Origin: Candidatus Flexicrinis proximus
GTDB taxonomy: Bacteria; Chloroflexota; Anaerolineae; Aggregatilineales; Phototrophicaceae
Length of the DNA: 64,000 nucleotides
Assembly: GCA_016712885.1 (NCBI GenBank)
Contig: JADJQF010000033.1
Location: forward strand, 806,001 to 870,000
Direction: 5' to 3'
Numbering within the stretch: the stretch's first letter is position 1; every line of letters starts with the position of its first letter. A program made the position numbers and the translations under genes. The notes under the pieces are model-generated. The model had not been told where the DNA came from. It did no database searches and was given only the letters and a program-made list of their open reading frames with translations. Below, one piece after another: positions 47,201-55,959 of the stretch.

Positions 47201-47493
47201 TCCGCCTCCGGGCCGGCGAGACCATTTCGGAACGTTATCCCGTTCAGCGTTAGAATCGCATTCTGGACATGGAAGAACCGGAGATAATTCTCGCTCGACG
47301 GGTCGCGCTGGATGACTGCATTGTTCCCGTATATGGTAACGGAACGGCCGTTCGTGATTGACGGAAATGCGTTCATCCCCGAGTAGGCGACCGACACGGA
47401 GTAAACAGTGTCGGCAATTAAGTCGATCTCGGTAATCCACGAGCGGCTTAATGCATCAATCAGCTCTGTAACCGAGGCTGCCTCGACTCTCAC
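38221..47493 (-). CDS. Giant Rhs protein: beta-helix + YD repeats + Rhs core + metallopeptidase tip
   Basis: 3090 residues from GTG 47493 (AAGGA upstream). Residues about 30-330 repeat short turns (ILTLNGITFRNGLAG, VFICNSVFQDNYAG, IQILDCRFFGNTAAAQGGAI) typical of a right-handed parallel beta-helix, likely for surface binding. At about 350 the Rhs start motif appears (MSTNPISLRLGEKRLMEADI). There are over 20 YD repeats (YDELGRQIRTVTN, YDGLGRQIETTSA) to about 2600, then the core FRFTGEMRDENTLQFHSARF, SLGSWLSIDPIDELGN and GNPINMVDYSGLFS. The tip has TIVHELGHSFDRNF (about residue 2940) and EEIWADMFMTW, a zinc-peptidase arrangement shared with the orphan tip at 2221. No frameshift. It is probably a contact-dependent or secreted toxin; export signals are not clear. 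Confidence 0.8.
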   Translation of the reverse strand: MRVEAASVTELIDALSRSWITEIDLIADTVYSVSVAYSGMNAFPSITNGRSVTIYGNNAVIQRDPSSENYLRFFHVQNAILTLNGITFRNGLAGPEAESAGGAILAEQTTPSGTEMEINVTACTFDSNGVYATSGGYYGGAIGIDGYWTLSSCRGRVFICNSVFQDNYAGAAGAIHIVNVRHANIQGCRFEENEAIDAGAIGVLGGPTEQIQILDCRFFGNTAAAQGGAISNGGCNMQIVDSMFVGNVAETCAVVSKAASTTQPLTFSNCSIFSNVTSSLESADVFAASPVIPPAVGISAKKCWWGAADGPSGEGAGSGDSVSEYVDYIPYLTSSVPEHEGADYCPIIYTTNDQAMSTNPISLRLGEKRLMEADIRLAKANGGLEFSRTYRQEMLARLTPIGLGWSHNHHFFVNPPTGSGDEKQFTVELPDSGIARFEFLRVNPNDPDVDQYIGATGSTAKANINISTGICKVKTSDRTTYTFQYSATLDVYLLTKRTAASGEELTYTYSSAPEQLLAVVDDFGCRLEFSYYDTADFKDSMVSKVDALRNGILASSVEFDYVETMEDGTPTTPAKPLLAEVTDVRGGIWTYTYYGSSSGEDGDPNPLNFFKKRVSPEISSHDDETIEIETVTYVTADGGATIDGITQSSGDGLLETVFEYHVGTGSNETLETTADSVRRHSFERDILASTVYPDSSIDPERLAGTGVRETGTTFRPSQQTDANGNTTRMVWSERGAFLDFVSDASGATTGFTYEPLQEDDEADLADGGRLQLLTNAIGYKTQYIYDDQLRQPTLILNGSGITETAIKLNDSNTSGSWRKINNSANVTVNELWNQVGHGYLRRIETTDDASGIRSQGFDIVDGKTYDVSVVVRTTQGSCDLRIALNGISGADEDETITASDWTVISFSHTATADASTYLAIETTESSGGSFEVYSASVIEDERAEKINDAFFELPKSASSWSEFGTPAAANQRIAGADAGKKSRRVVTNAADVGIESDTAITLTAGKRYLWIARVFPITGVAKMKLSAAVGAVVETESAGSQMMRWQTLRAVLTTVSSTQSDVRLQILSQGAGAEFIVDSVHVIEFTSIQSWRDFRYDYIWRTLEENSIEVTDASVFQQSQKTYDVSAGRRGLLLSTVQVDTTDSSENRSTTYSYDTAGRQTEIQHSSMLGSCQVSYTVYDEAGNIVASICNYDLSTAPTPTTEPPTDAASATALYKPAYPDKNIVTTHEYDEMNRRFATTSNAGSSYAKTSYSVFDSLNRIRLSVGNYVNPDVMSVPTYTPPYTWTWDESGKVWKDDSTTPQTISHGARLDENIISETVYNERGLVRLQRDVAGHTTLLGYDVANRLIKTVRNAIRPEYDNSVAGDVELALYPGEGHTLSAASDRDIISAQVFDPAGNTVISIQNPDFEDVRIATMNGYDGLNRVVRTIQGASDLEYDFENDHPLINYVPSDDVDQDIVNVTSFDVLGRVDSTTDPHGRVTRTIYDELGRVRLTVQNYVAQYDLIYGAEVDPSAWAWREVSGIYAWRLNSGEIVSHGEDNSENIITGTIYGMEDSSGNLIPDARRNQTRDVLGRLSYRIMDGLGRQVKTIANYVPVGTSDPMDWVWRDDAWHTGPTGSELVNFGADNDQNLISETVYDTDGRVKSTRSTDGNVSRNVYDLNGRQVKTIRNYVEQIDGGLPTDPLDWVWRAVSGDYAWRLSDTDDTLIDHGDRNDFNLISETEYDGQNRAFLTRDSRGLVTRQVYDDSNRVVMTVTNFNPDLADNAPEDWAWRDVASVFEWYTDSDDPVGHGTENDQNIIAATEEFDLLGRVVLTRDVAGLAALRVYDELGRQIRTVTNYVVQGATDPKDWMWRAEGGVWEWYVAAAGSTLVSHGTHNDVNLISDTQYDKAGRVLLTRDSRGTATAYAYDRAGRQRNVTTAAGTGLATTSYTCFDKSGHTLRQIANWIDNGVSPDFQIGDQFVFDPTTHGIDNDQNLIASVKYDGLGRQIETTSAAGSVTQTVYSVDSRVLATVEVGVAAHDGIEDVSTVFRYDGVGRRRMVVQAYLDDDYEDPSEWIWNGSAWLDETGGTPIVHDDGVHTQSQDRNLIVQVGYDVAGRMTSMRTPAGVENAYRYDALGRRITRVLSYTAQGATDPANWVWSTANDRWERGASDTTAVSHGAGGDENMIMQMQYLDLDADDDITGQTRTITTQPDGIDISRDFDRLGRALTIGYDDLAATPDVAFAHDVRSNRVRMTETGESGPVRETLYEHDLARRLIEVGFDTDGDTDVEDVVGYAYDLGGRRTLLAMPGDRDVTYSYDARGQMRTLTDWDSQTSQFRYDAVGRHALTLRANGLRSLYRFDAGGRLRLLRHDAGARLFAQFAYEVDARGNRTEAFEAQRHPGSGTTVIDQSDDSVYYAGAWTTDSGFHVTEQPYASFRLAFAGNGDVELTMGEGPDHGLYDVYVGGSLWQSFNGYAASAGERVIAIPLSNDGAFTLQVNNRADTGSASSGHVMRFKQLSVDAEYTLHTIGYIYDAASRVLGADYYPGENTASTPAQTFAYEYDVAGNLTDNNGTARTFNKLNQISSGGVSYDDNGNMTSDGANTYTWDRANRLLSIGLLSYTYDGLGNRLSQILDATPSDIVTNYLLDIQPSLVQVIAATIDSDSENYIHSLRGIHATQDIADDWHNTLQDGLGSVRSEIGAALAIGVAGTYEPYGLPIDVDGAYSQPFRFTGEMRDENTLQFHSARFFSPSLGSWLSIDPIDELGNLVTYNKYEYSSGNPINMVDYSGLFSCSNESTDMQSACADLDKALQRAAIKGLTWANINAAVQNNSLLLRDLELAAEQIFGIPLVLSSNFLSNANINYEDCSTAPNVNIGSLGGNALELTKQTLTRSVAALVHIVTKFESVQVPLTAVRQWLTRDVIVLLSNDVTGNAYQGYVDLLVPNNNLIHLGGGVNVGTIVHELGHSFDRNFQLRASAPIKGLFLDRYRRQPTYDSTVSGANPVQDGDGMTGRASVSLDPEEIWADMFMTWVLDGQELPARGNSPDFAKWKWTQSREASFKRAYTLLSTHHLLLGMAGPPLVGASNEDKLKWVKRITDLIFTGGPGGDY

Positions 47494-47541
47494 GTCGTAG
47501 TCCTTTCTCGCTCCGGGACGTCGTTGAAGTCCTGCTGCCTA

Positions 47542-50378
47542 TCACACAGCTTCGATAAGCAGATTCGTGATGGTCAACGTATTGTCGGTATCTGCCGTTC
47601 CCCACTGTGCCGTCAACCCAACGGCCTGAGAAGCCGTCGTGTCGATCGTCGATGTACTCGTTGCAATCATCTGGTGCGCGATAGCAACCGCTGCGCCATC
47701 CCAGAGGCGAACATAGCCCTGTCCGAACACAGTTCCGCTCCCGCCGACGGTTCGACACGTGATGTCGGCGTCAAGGCTCCACGCGCCGTTGCTCACCCCG
47801 TCCGTGGCTGAAAACGTCGCAGACGCGACGATGGGGATGCTGCCGAGTTTCACGCGAAATTGCAGTGTGCCTGCGCTGGATGCGTCAGTCGAATAAAACC
47901 CGGCCGCCTTTACGCGCAGCGTGCGTCCCGCTGTCAAAAGGTTGCTGGGAGCGTCGCATCGCCTTCTCCCGTTCCGACAAGACTGGTTTCGGATGTCGAA
48001 TCCGCGACACTCACACTCGCCGTCGCCACGAACACAGCGGAACCGCTGCCGGTGACATCGGTCACGACATCTATGATTTTCACGCCATAGATTTCTATAC
48101 GTGACCCTATGGCAAAGTTGTCCGTCGAATAGCCGTCCGGCTGCAGCGTAACGCGCGTTATGGCATTGGTCGTCTCGAAAATCATCACGTAGCTGGCGTT
48201 GTAAATAGCGTCTGCTGCGAAATGTCCACCGAACTTACTTATTGCCAGTTTTCTATATGTCGTGGACGTATAGTTCGGGATCGTCATCTCATGCTGCGTA
48301 AACGCGCTGGCGGGTGACGTATTCCCGGTTGTTATTGAGATAACCGCAATGGCGGCCTCTGTTGCCACTGCAGCATTGTTCTGGGCTCCTGTTATCTGAG
48401 CATGGTAATCCGTCCCACTGCTTGCCACGCCATTCAGGAGAAGTAGGCCGGTATCCGTCGTTGCGTTGGCGGTTGAGCGAGCAGTCAGTCGTATAAACAG
48501 GTCGTCGTAGGTCTGGGGAATGTTGTCGAGGTCGAAGCGTCCTGCCGCGCCCAAAGTAGCGCTATAGAGCAACTCGGAACTCCGCAGCTGTTTTTTCGCC
48601 GCGACAACCGGCATAGCAAAGGGACTTCCGCCGAGCAACGGGCCGATTTCTTCGCCCGTGTCGGTTTTGTAGTACAAGCGACTATCGGTTTTCGCATACA
48701 ACGTCACGTCGCCTGATGATGGCGTTGATGGGGAGGATCGCTCTTCAAGTGTCGCGGCATGACCAAAGATCTCGCGCCATTTCTTGGCCGAACTTCCAAG
48801 GTCATCCGTATTGTCCGTATCGCTGACGAGAGACTGATTAATTGCGACCGACGCGAGGTTACTCAATGCCGGGTTGGCACCGGGAAGACCCGGATCTGCC
48901 CACGTGCCGTCGGCCTTCAGATACTTCCCTGCTGCGGCATCCCCGGCGGCCGGAGCCGGAACGGCACCCTTCGTCCCGCCGCTCCCGCTGTCTCCGACAA
49001 AGTTCGGCAGTCTGGCAGCGTCTAGGGTGCCGCTCGTTATTTTGGTCGCCGGCAATGCCGGAATGTCTGCTTCAACGAGCGCCGCGACCGTAAGAAAGTT
49101 GTCGCTGGGGGAGACGTGCTTGAGAAAACCGGTTCCGGCGGCAGTCAAATCGATTCCGGTGCCGCCGCGCGCAGCCGCAAGTTGGCCTGTCGTGATCTTG
49201 CTTGCATCGAGATTCGGAATATCGCCAGTCGTTAACGACGCAACGGTGATATTTGCGCCTGTCGAGGCCTGCTTCAGAACCCCGGGACCCGTTCCGCTAA
49301 GGTCCGCATTTGTTCCCCCGCGAACAAGCGGCACTTGGCCTGACGTGATTTTACTCGCCGGTATGCTTGGGATGTCGTTCGCGACCAACGCTCTCCAGGT
49401 CGGCGCGCCCGAACTTCCGTTTGGACCGGCGAACACTTGATTCGATCCTTGCGAATTCCAGCCGAGTTCCAGATTTCCCGAGGAAGTTACAGGTGAGCCT
49501 GTGACGTTCATTCCAGAAGGTGGCGTCAATCCGACGCTTGTTACGGTTGCGCCGCCCGTCCCGGCCGGCGTCTCCCACGTGCTGTCGCCGCGAAGAAACT
49601 TATTCTCGTCTCCGCTTTCCGGTACCGGCGCGCTGGACAAGAGAAATTCAACGCCTGAGCCTAACCGTGCGTAAAGCTTGCCATCGTCTTTTACGTAGAT
49701 TTTCGCAACCTCGGTTTCCGCGTCGGGCGCGGTCTCGCGATTGCCATGAAGTTCGAGAACGTCGTCGAGGCGGGTCTTCCCGCCCGTCGTGTGTATTGCA
49801 TACGCATCCGTTATACCGCCGGACGTATTGAGATCGGCTATTTCGATCGAGAGTCCTTTGACACCGTCGATATACCCAGTCGCCTGATTCGTGATGCCGA
49901 TTTGCAGACCGGTTGCGGCAGGCATGAAGCCCTGATTTTCGACCTCGATTTGAGCGGCCAGTAACGAGCCATTTGTATTGTCTGTACCTGTGTTCTCGTT
50001 TGTAAGCCGTACTCGCAACACATTGTGCAGCGCTTGTATACCGCCAGAGCCTTTGAGTACCAGTTCGTGAACGCTCCATCGGACAGCTGATGTCAGCGCA
50101 TCTTTAATCGCCCCGGTGATGTTCAAACCTCTTTTCACGAGGCTCACATCGTCTTCATGGCGAAACACCTCGACTTGCGCATCTCCCGTCACGCCGCCGC
50201 CCGTTTGAATCGATCCGGTCTGAAGGCGACCGTCTGCTTGAACACGAGCGACTTCAATATCCGTGTGTGTAACCCATGTTTGAAGCGGCTCCGTTTGCGT
50301 GGAATGTCCCTTTACGGTGAGCTGAGAAACATCCTCGTCACCGTTAATTTCCACATTCGTATTGAACACTTCAGACAT
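47542..50378 (-). CDS. Phage-tail-fibre-like protein 1 (one frameshift near 47940)
   Basis: Starts at ATG 50378 (MSEVFNTNVEINGDEDVSQL). The N-terminal half is beta-rich. The middle holds repeats of phage-fibre type (KITSGQVPLVRGGTNADLSG, GPGVLKQASTG, KITTGQLAAARGGTGIDLTA, GFLKHVSPSDN). The C-terminal domain (GSRIEIYGVKIIDVVTDVTG) continues past an apparent stop; adding one C to the CCC run near 47940 joins LPSNLLTAGRTLRVKAAGF in the 47542-47937 frame, giving 945 residues. It resembles fibres that trimerise for surface attachment. A paralogue lies directly upstream. Operon order is fibre 2, fibre 1, giant Rhs. Confidence 0.6.
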
Positions 50379-50407
50379 GATGATTCTCCCGACTGGCGTA
50401 TCGGCTT

Positions 50408-53222
50408 TTACATCAGCGCTTCGACAACAAGATTGGTCATGGTAATTGCATTATCTGTATCGGCAGTTCCCCACTGGGCAGTGAGGTTTATAGTTTGGTT
50501 GAGCGTTGTATTCACAGTGACGGTTGAAGTTGCCGCCATTTGATGCGCGGTATCGGTTGCTTCATCGCTCCATAACACGACTTCCGCCTGACCGAAAACA
50601 GACCCGCTTGCTCCGGATGTTCGGCAGGTGACAAGTGCTTCGAGAGTCCACAAGCAGTTCGTAACTGAATTCGCCATTGTAAAGCTAGGCGTCGCTAGGA
50701 TTGTGGTGCTTCCCAGCTTCAACCGGAGTGTCAAGGTGCCTGCACTTGAGTCTGTCGAATAGTAGCCGGATGCCTTGATCCTGACACTTCGCCCAGGGGT
50801 CAAGAAATTATTCTGCGGCGTTGCGTTGCCAATCCCCGCTCCGACAAGGGGTGTCTCGCTCGTCGTATTCGCTATCGTTACGCTTGCCGTCGCTGCGAAT
50901 ACAATCGAGCCGCTGCCGGTCACATCTGTAACAACATTCAGCGTTTTTACGCCATAGACCTCGATTCTCGAGGTCGACGGCGAAATTATCTGTCGGATAT
51001 CCATCCGGTTGCAGCGTAACGCGCGTTATGGCATTGGTCGTCTCGAAAATCAGGACGTAGCCGGCATTGTAGACGGCGTCGGTTGTGAAATGTTCGCCGA
51101 ATCGACTGATAGCCAATTTCCGGTACGTCGTTGACGCGTAATTGGGGATCGTGATTTCATGCTGCGTAAATGCGCCGGCGGGTGACGTAGTCCCCGTTGT
51201 GATTGAGATCGCCGCCGAGGTAGTCTCAGACACGATCGCAGCGTTGTTCTGCGCGCCGGCAATCTGGGCGTGATAGTCCGTGGCGTTGCTCGCAACCCCA
51301 TTCAGCAGAAGTTGGCCGGTATCGGTAGTTGCGTTGGCGGTTGAGCGAGCAATCAGTCGTATAAACAGTTCGTCGTAGGTCTGTGGAATGTTGTTGAAGT
51401 CGAAACGTCCGGCTAAGCCTAAAGTAGCACCATATAATAGTTCGGCGACTCTCGTTTGCTTGACGACAGGGGTGAGCGGAACGTCGAGTAACGTCGTTTC
51501 CAGAGGGCCGACTTCTTCGCCGCTGTCCGCTTTGTAGTACAAACGTTTATCGTTTTTGACATACAACGCGATATCTTCGGATACAGGCGTTGACGGCGCG
51601 ACGCGCTCCTCGAATGTCAATGCATTTCCGAAGATCTGCCGCCACTTCTTAAGAGAACTTCCAAGATCGGCGGTATCATCTACATCGCTGATGAGCGACT
51701 CGTTGACGGCAACTGAGGCTAAATTACTGAGTGCCGAATTCGCCGCAACTCCCGGACTTGTCCATGCGCCACTGGCTTTCAGGTACTTTACTGCAGCTGC
51801 ATCTCCCGCTGCGGGCGCAGGCACCGCACCTTTCGTTCCTCCGCTCCCGCCGTCACCGACAACAATTGGTAAGCGAGCTGAATCGAGCAAACCGCTTGTG
51901 ATAACTGCTGATGGGAGATTAGGAACGTCACTCGACGTAAGAACTGCAATCTGCGCCGACGTTGCTGTCCCGGTATGTTTTAGTAATCCAATGGCTGAAC
52001 TCAGGTAAGTCCCCAATCCGCCACGCGCTCCAAAAACCGTTCCTGTTGTGATGCGACTCGCATCGATTCCCGAAATATCCCCTCCTGCTATAGCGCTCAC
52101 AGAGACGTTTCCGCCGAGTGTCGTTTGCTTAAGAAAACCGGGGCCGGTCGATTGCAAGCTGGCATTCATCCCGCCTTGTGCAAGCCCTAACGCGCTATTC
52201 AATCGACTTGCTGGAATTTCAGGGATTTCGTCAGCGACAAGAGACCGAAATGACGGCGTACCCGAACTGCCGTCAGGACTCGCCAACACCTGGTTGCCGG
52301 ACTGACTCTCCCAGGTCAAATACATCGTTCCCGCTGTCGTCACGGGCGAGCCGCTAACATTGAGTTCTGTCGGCGCAATAACTCCAGCGCTGGAAACAGT
52401 TCCCGGCGCGGCCCATTTTCCATCTCCACGAAGGAATTTCGTTTCGTCTCCGGCTTCTGGTACAGGGGCGCTAGTCAGTAAATATTCGGCACCGGAGCCT
52501 AAACGGGCATAGAGTTTTCCATCGGCTTTTACGAATACTTTGACGACTTCGCTCTCTCCGGCCGGTGAATACAGTCTATTTCCATGAAGTTCAAGGGTGT
52601 CGTCTATGCGGGATTTTGCTCCTGTTGTATGCAGAACATACATCTGTTCCGGATAAAGCCATCCTTCTTCTACTAACTCAATCTCAACGCCTCGAGCCGC
52701 GTCAATTGCTCCGGAGCTTTGATTTGCAAGACCCACACGGAGACCTGTTACTTCTGGTATCGGGCTTCCAGAGGTCCCTCCTTCATTGACGACCTCGATT
52801 TGACCGGCGATGACGGAACCGCCTGTCAATTCGGTGCCGGAATTCTCGTTCCGAAGCCCGACGCGCAGCGCACTGTGCATGGCGCGAACGCCTTTACTGC
52901 CTTTTAAAACCAACTCATGAACGCTCCACGAAACAATTGAAGTAAGTGCATCCTTGACCAACCCCAAAACCCTAATGCCCTGCGTCGGTCTGGAAACATC
53001 GTCCTCATGACGATGCACCGCAAATTGAGCATTTTCGGAAATACCAGCATCCAACGATCCTGACCGAAGCCGACCGTCAGGATGCAAACTGGCACTTACG
53101 TCGCCAGAATTCGCCCTCCACTCGGTCATAGCCTGAGATTGGGGAAGAGCGCCTTGAACCAGGAGTTGCGTTTTGTCTTCGCTGCCGTTTATCTCGACGT
53201 CAGTATTGAAGATCTCGGACAT
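50408..53222 (-). CDS. Phage-tail-fibre-like protein 2 (one frameshift near 50970)
   Basis: Starts at ATG 53222 (MSEIFNTDVEINGSEDKTQL). It shares its layout with fibre 1: an N-terminal beta domain (SWSVHELVLKGSKGVRAMH), repeats (RLNSALGLAQGGMNASLQS, RITTGTVFGARGGLGTYLSS) and the C-terminal domain IEVYGVKTLNVVTDVTGSGS. The last part is in another phase (50408-50975). Removing one base in the CTCGAG stretch near 50970 restores it, giving 937 residues. It has diverged from fibre 1 in the repeats but is strongly alike in the ends. It is the first gene of the minus-strand toxin operon; the promoter should lie in 53223-53400 but is not recognised. Confidence 0.6.
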
Positions 53223-53701
53223 CTAGAACCTCAATTTCACACAGCATGTTCCCATGCTCAGCGAACGGGCTGTTGATTATTTCGCCGATTCTGAAACCTC
53301 CCTTTCAGTGTGATACTCTCATATTACTCATAAATATCCATCAAACAACCTACGCTATCCCCACAGACATATTTCATTTAGTATTTCGTTGTTAACACTC
53401 CTTGGGCTGTTGTTAAATCTGTTTGCCGTATCGTCCTGTGTCTGGCAAAGGAACCTTGGTACGTGGCAGTGCATCGTGTTGGACATCACATATTGCCCTC
53501 TTCAGAGGAGGCTGATTTTCCGCTAGCATCACAACTTGTCGCGCAAGACCTACAACCTGGCGCAGTTCATGTCGCGCGCAAATCCCGCAGCCCGCTATTA
53601 GTCTCACCAATCTGCGAGTCTGTTGGTTGAAATAGGAAGTAAGCTCAAGATACTGGGCAGTAAGCACATGTAAGCTTCATAGCACGAGCTGATTGATAAC
53701 C
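53223..53701. other. Divergent intergenic stretch
   Basis: No gene seen. It separates the minus-strand fibre/Rhs operon from the plus-strand sigma-ssb block and is relatively A+T-rich at 53300-53400, as expected for promoters. Confidence 0.35.
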
Positions 53702-53845
53702 CCTCGCACTACCGCCGGCACGGCGATCGTACAGCGCGGGTTTCCTCCCACGCAAACACCGCCGGCGGTACGCTGGCACGCCCTGACGGGCTGTACCACC
53801 GAACCACCGGCCTAAAACGGCGACCAGACCGCGGTCGCCGTTTTT
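53702..53845 (+). promoter_or_regulatory. Conserved leader with terminator hairpin before the sigma-like gene (copy 2)
   Basis: Near-identical to 5205-5348. It ends in the same terminator (53814-53845): CGGCGACC/GGTCGCCG with flanking AAAA and TTTTT. The constant 48,497-nt offset from copy 1 through to the start codon shows that no insertions or deletions have accumulated between leader and gene. Confidence 0.55.
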
Positions 53846-53941
53846 GTTTGCCTGGTGCCCCCCACTGCGCTGTGCCGTGCAGACGAGCGGTAGCGCTCAC
53901 CTGCGCTGGCAGACTCCAGCGTGTGACGGGGAGGAATCGTC

Positions 53942-54883
53942 ATGCACACCGAGTATCGTTCAATCATCCGCAGTCAGATCACGCCGTACGCGCAAGCTCA
54001 GACCTATCCGACCGGCTGGGCTGGCCGCCAGACCAGCGCGCAGCTCCACGATGATCTCGCTGAATATGCAGTGAATGTCATGAAGCGCAATGGTCTGGAG
54101 GCTGACGAGCGGCCGGAATGCCTTCAGATTGGCTTCACCGCCTTGCTGGAGATACTCAAGGAACAGCACAATTTCCTCGCCGACAGAACCCGCCAGCAGG
54201 CGGTGTTTTTCATACTGGCCCGCTGCAAAAGCTCCAGCCTGCGCGCTTATGACCGCCGCCACGAGAGCCTTGAGGCATACGCCTCGACCGACTGGCGCAG
54301 TTCAGCCGACGAACACATGATCTCCGGCTACGCGCATGACCGTGACGAACGATGGGCTGCGTGGGCGACCGACATCGACACCCGGATCGACATCGAGCGC
54401 ATCATGCATAAGCTGGCCGCAAAATACAGCGACTCGTTCAAGCACCTGATCGCGCTCTACTACATCACGACACAGATCTCACGGAAAGATGCCGCTGCAC
54501 TGGCCGGTCTCACGCCGTGGAACTGGATGCAGAACTACGTCGAGCCGGTGCTGCTGGACGTGCGCTACGAATTCGCGCAGGTCTTCCTTGATCGGCACGA
54601 CTATCCGCAGCCGGAACTCAAGCCTCTCGCCGATCGTCCGGGCAGCGGCCGGTTCACGACGCCGTACGGCGCATGGCGCGAGCAGTACCGGCAAGGCCGT
54701 ACCGCGCCGGCGCAGTCGCTGCTGGAGGAGTATCGTCACACGCCGTGCGTCGTTCACGCGCTGCAGGCGCAGATCGACGGCAAGACCTACGCCCAGGCCG
54801 CGGTCGCGACCGGCCGCAGTCTGAAGTCGTTCCGCCGGTACATGAAACGCGCCGCGCAGCTGTTGGCCGCCGCCTATGCGTGA
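53942..54883 (+). CDS. Sigma-70-like / helix-turn-helix regulator, copy 2
   Basis: A 313-residue protein; GGGGAGGAA precedes ATG 53942. Same length as the copy at 5445-6386 and about 88% identical by eye. The central part (DTRIDIERIMHKLAAKY, FKHLIALYYITTQISRKDAA) is almost unchanged, while the N-terminal linkers and the C-terminal third vary more. It belongs to the inner element and precedes its ssb. The two proteins could act on each other's targets, allowing regulatory cross-talk between the nested elements. Confidence 0.5.
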   Translation: MHTEYRSIIRSQITPYAQAQTYPTGWAGRQTSAQLHDDLAEYAVNVMKRNGLEADERPECLQIGFTALLEILKEQHNFLADRTRQQAVFFILARCKSSSLRAYDRRHESLEAYASTDWRSSADEHMISGYAHDRDERWAAWATDIDTRIDIERIMHKLAAKYSDSFKHLIALYYITTQISRKDAAALAGLTPWNWMQNYVEPVLLDVRYEFAQVFLDRHDYPQPELKPLADRPGSGRFTTPYGAWREQYRQGRTAPAQSLLEEYRHTPCVVHALQAQIDGKTYAQAAVATGRSLKSFRRYMKRAAQLLAAAYA

Positions 54884-54898
54884 ATCAGCGGCCGTCTT

Positions 54899-54931
54899 GG
54901 CTGGGACGCTAACTCAGCCGCTTTTGTTTTT
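54899..54931 (+). terminator. Probable terminator after sigma-like gene (copy 2)
   Basis: GGCTG (54899-54903) pairs with CAGCC (54915-54919), followed by GCTTTTGTTTTT. Equivalent to 6402-6434. Confidence 0.5.
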
Positions 54932-55370
54932 GCGATCTGCCATAAAAGTTGGCCGATGACACGCCGATGTCACCTATTTCACCCGCTCACTTGTACTGGA
55001 GTGTCTTTCGTCCGAGCGTGACGCCAACGCGGGATCAGGCCGCAAGACGTCCAATCTCTGCAGCAGCCGTGCAGTCAGTCCAATTCTGGCCGCATTCCCG
55101 ACGCCTGTGCGATCCCGTGACTGCACACCTTGTCCTTATTGTTCCTTCCCCGCAACACATCAGCGACGTTCGCGCAGTTTTCTGATCGCCAGGGCCACGA
55201 TAGGCGCAGCTCCATTTCGCACGGATCGCCTCGCCAGCACATCCCCATTCACCGTGAACCCATGATCTCCTCGTATGTGGCCCGTCGTCAATCGGCCAGA
55301 AAACGTACCGATTTGTCTCTGACCATCCTAGCAGGCGCGCCGCCCGTCAAAATCCTGTGGATTTCACTTG
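54932..55370. other. Intergenic stretch between sigma-like gene and ssb (copy 2)
   Basis: Patchy similarity to 6435-6861. No open frame is shared between the two copies, so no gene is called. Confidence 0.35.
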
Positions 55371-55416
55371 ACCTGTTTGTGTCTGGCTGGCGCCGTTGCA
55401 CTCAACACAAACAGGT
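55371..55416. promoter_or_regulatory. 12-bp perfect inverted repeat upstream of ssb (copy 2)
   Basis: ACCTGTTTGTGT (55371-55382) and ACACAAACAGGT (55405-55416) with a 22-nt spacer. Arms and spacing are identical to 6862-6907. Preservation of both arms while the neighbouring DNA has diverged points to a functional site. Confidence 0.6.
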
Positions 55417-55524
55417 AGCGGCCTTCGGCTGACGGTCCGGCTTTCTCGCCTGCTCTTTTTGCCGGTCAGAAATCGGCACTAGGCCGATGGAAAAGACAGC
55501 GCAAACGCGCGAAGGAGCAACATC

Positions 55525-55896
55525 ATGGGTACCAGCATCAATACGCAGGTGACAGGGTTCGTCGGCAGTGATCCGCAGGTGCGCGAAGCGGGAGAGCAGC
55601 GCGTGGCATCGTTCTCGGTGGCGGTCAGCCGCAAGAACCGCGCCGGCGAGAAGCTGACCTTGTGGGTGCGGGTGAATTGTTGGAACAGGCTGGCTGACAT
55701 CGCGGTGCAGTACGTCAAGAAGGGGTCGCTGGTGCAGGTGTCGGCGGAATGGCTGCGGCCGTCGGCGTGGACCGATCAGACTGGCACGGCGCAAGCCAGC
55801 CTCGACATGGACGCCAACCGCCTCGTCCTGCTCGACCGCGCCGAGAACGGCGACCACGGTTCGGACGAGAGCGAAGACGGAAACATTCCATTCTGA
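55525..55896 (+). CDS. ssb: Single-stranded DNA-binding protein, copy 2
   Basis: A 123-residue protein; GAAGGAG lies 7 nt before ATG. Same OB-fold layout as copy 1 (TQVTGFVGSDPQVREAGEQR, LWVRVNCWNRLADIAVQYVK), with the acidic C-terminus ending EDGNIPF. About ten residue differences from the protein at 7015-7383. It would protect single-stranded DNA of the inner element during replication or transfer, and it probably partners the primase and helicase genes of the same element. Confidence 0.92.
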   Translation: MGTSINTQVTGFVGSDPQVREAGEQRVASFSVAVSRKNRAGEKLTLWVRVNCWNRLADIAVQYVKKGSLVQVSAEWLRPSAWTDQTGTAQASLDMDANRLVLLDRAENGDHGSDESEDGNIPF

Positions 55897-55931
55897 TGTA
55901 GGTAAAGGTGAGCTGTTCAACTATCGATGAA

Positions 55932-55959
55932 GGGCGGTGCGAGTGGCGCCGCCCGTTTT
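55932..55959 (+). terminator. Terminator after ssb copy 2
   Basis: GGGCGGTGC (55932-55940) pairs with GCGCCGCCC (55946-55954) apart from one mismatch, followed by GTTTTG. Confidence 0.55.
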
